A stretch of 40,113 bases of DNA. Origin: JBFGCT01 sp041581055 (GTDB taxonomy: Bacteria > Actinomycetota > Acidimicrobiia > Acidimicrobiales > Ilumatobacteraceae). A program made the position numbers and the translations under genes. The notes below the pieces were generated by a model, which saw only the letters and a list, made by a program, of their open reading frames with translations, had not been told where the DNA came from and made no database searches. Positions 39,178 to 40,113 of the stretch are shown piece by piece. Numbering within the stretch: the first letter of the stretch is position 1; each line of letters begins with the position of its first letter. The stretch lies in assembly GCA_041581055.1 (NCBI GenBank), contig JBFGCT010000011.1, forward strand, positions 1-40,113. The letters run 5' to 3'.

Positions 39178-40113
39178 TCAGTCCTCCTGGAGGCTCTTGG
39201 CCTTGGCCAGCACCTGCTCGACGCTGCCGACGTTGAGGAAGGCCTGCTCGGGCACCTCGTCGAGCTCGCCGTCGATCAGCGCCTCGAACGACTCGACGGT
39301 CTCCTTGACCGGGACGTACTCACCCTTCAGGCCGGTGAACACCTCGGCGACGTAGAACGGCTGCGACAAGAAGCGCTGCACCTTGCGCGCCCGGTTGACC
39401 GTCAGGCGGTCTTCCTCGGACAGCTCGTCGAGGCCGAGGATGGCGATGATGTCCTGCAGCTCCTTGTACCGCTGGAGCGTCTCCTGGACGCGGCGGGCGA
39501 CCTCGTAGTGGTGCTCGCCGACGACCTCCGGGCTGAGGATCGTCGAGGTCGAGGCCAGCGGGTCGACCGCCGGGTAGATCCCGAGCGCGGCGACCTGGCG
39601 GGACAGCTCGGTCGTCGCGTCGAGGTGCGTGAAGGTGGTGAACGGCGCCGGGTCGGTGTAGTCGTCGGCGGGCACGTAGACGGCCTGCAACGACGTGATC
39701 GAGCGGCCCCTGGTCGAGGTGATCCGCTCCTGGAGCTGACCCATCTCGTCGGCCAGCGTCGGCTGATAGCCGACCGCCGACGGCATGCGACCGAGCAGCG
39801 TCGACACCTCCGATCCGGCCTGCACGAAGCGGAAGATGTTGTCGACGAACAGCAGCACGTCCTGGCCGGCGACGTCGCGGAAATACTCCGCCATCGTCAG
39901 TGCGGCCAGCGCGACCCGCAGGCGCACGCCCGGCGGCTCGTCCATTTGGCCGAAGACCAGCGCGGCCTTCTCGTACACGCCCGACTCCATCATCTCGAGG
40001 CGGAGGTCGGTGCCCTCGCGGGTGCGCTCGCCGACGCCGGCGAACACCGACACGCCGCCGTGCTGGGACGCGACGCGGTTGATCATCTCGGTGATCAGCA
40101 CGGTCTTGCCCAC
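39178..40113 (-). CDS. atpD: ATP synthase F1 beta subunit AtpD (N-terminus cut by window edge)
   Basis: This is the catalytic subunit of F1-ATP synthase. The 311 codons present start within the Walker A loop (GKTVLITEMINR), so about 150 residues are missing at the edge. The rest is canonical: VGERTREGTDL with the catalytic Glu, LFVDNIFRFVQAG (Walker B), TSTRGRSITSLQAVYVPADDYTDPAP, and the DELSEEDRLTVNRARKVQRFLSQPF C-terminal segment. The atp operon continues past the right edge. Confidence 0.97.
   Translation of the reverse strand: MGKTVLITEMINRVASQHGGVSVFAGVGERTREGTDLRLEMMESGVYEKAALVFGQMDEPPGVRLRVALAALTMAEYFRDVAGQDVLLFVDNIFRFVQAGSEVSTLLGRMPSAVGYQPTLADEMGQLQERITSTRGRSITSLQAVYVPADDYTDPAPFTTFTHLDATTELSRQVAALGIYPAVDPLASTSTILSPEVVGEHHYEVARRVQETLQRYKELQDIIAILGLDELSEEDRLTVNRARKVQRFLSQPFYVAEVFTGLKGEYVPVKETVESFEALIDGELDEVPEQAFLNVGSVEQVLAKAKSLQED

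Overview
The window is dense, very GC-rich DNA with short intergenic gaps, GTG starts on roughly a third of the genes and a strong bias for G or C at third codon positions. This fits a chromosomal segment of a high-GC actinobacterium. The gene content (mycobacterial-type MurA with Asp in place of the catalytic Cys, an IlvG-like TPP enzyme, GlpX, actinobacterial GlgP/GlgB, MeaB) and the pervasive leaderless-type promoters agree with this. My best guess is Acidimicrobiia (Ilumatobacter-like), but that is inference without a database search.

Layout. 1-3.7 kb: moeA (cut by the window edge), a glycolipid-binding-domain protein, galU, a cysteine-less FmdB-like protein with a Ser-rich repeat tail, and an MTA phosphorylase. 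3.8-5.4 kb: an endolysin-like peptidase/peptidoglycan-binding protein that looks acquired, and a SAF-domain membrane protein. 5.4-11.4 kb: uppP, a serine beta-lactamase-fold hydrolase, the pmbA-tldD pair and a CapA-like lipoprotein. 11.4-12.0 kb: a gene-free stretch with a probable integrase remnant. 12.0-17.1 kb: hotdog thioesterase, DinB-like protein, IlvG-like enzyme, PAP2 membrane enzyme, galT and an SRPBCC protein. 17.1-22.8 kb: a glycogen module, glgB divergent from a GT4 glycogen synthase followed by the glucan phosphorylase glgP. 22.8-26.3 kb: MFS transporter, enoyl-CoA hydratase, nifU-like and meaB, and a 48-residue membrane protein. 26.2-29.5 kb: a two-gene cassette of a cytoplasmic subtilase (S8) and a ComEC-like metallo-beta-lactamase-fold protein. 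29.7-36.5 kb: murA, a second MFS transporter with a long cytosolic N-terminus, an alpha/beta hydrolase, a C-terminal J-domain protein, a duplicated-domain protein and an S9 peptidase. 36.6-40.1 kb: two very small ORFs with strong ribosome binding sites, glpX, an unknown beta-rich protein, and the end of the ATP synthase operon (atpD cut by the edge, atpC).

How the parts connect. galU, galT, glgB, the GT4 synthase, glgP and glpX together cover glucose-phosphate, UDP-sugar and storage-glucan metabolism. murA, uppP and the endolysin-like protein touch the cell wall. moeA, nifU and meaB are cofactor functions. Nineteen genes carry a TANNNT hexamer 6-10 nt upstream of the start codon with no Shine-Dalgarno sequence, which predicts leaderless mRNAs; at three divergent pairs the two -10 hexamers share one central TA. 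Against this background the S8/metallo-beta-lactamase cassette, the two small ORFs near 36.7-37.1 kb and the 118-residue protein at 38.3 kb use classical Shine-Dalgarno sites. The S8-metallo-beta-lactamase pair is the best candidate for an undescribed functional system, but its role cannot be read from the sequence.
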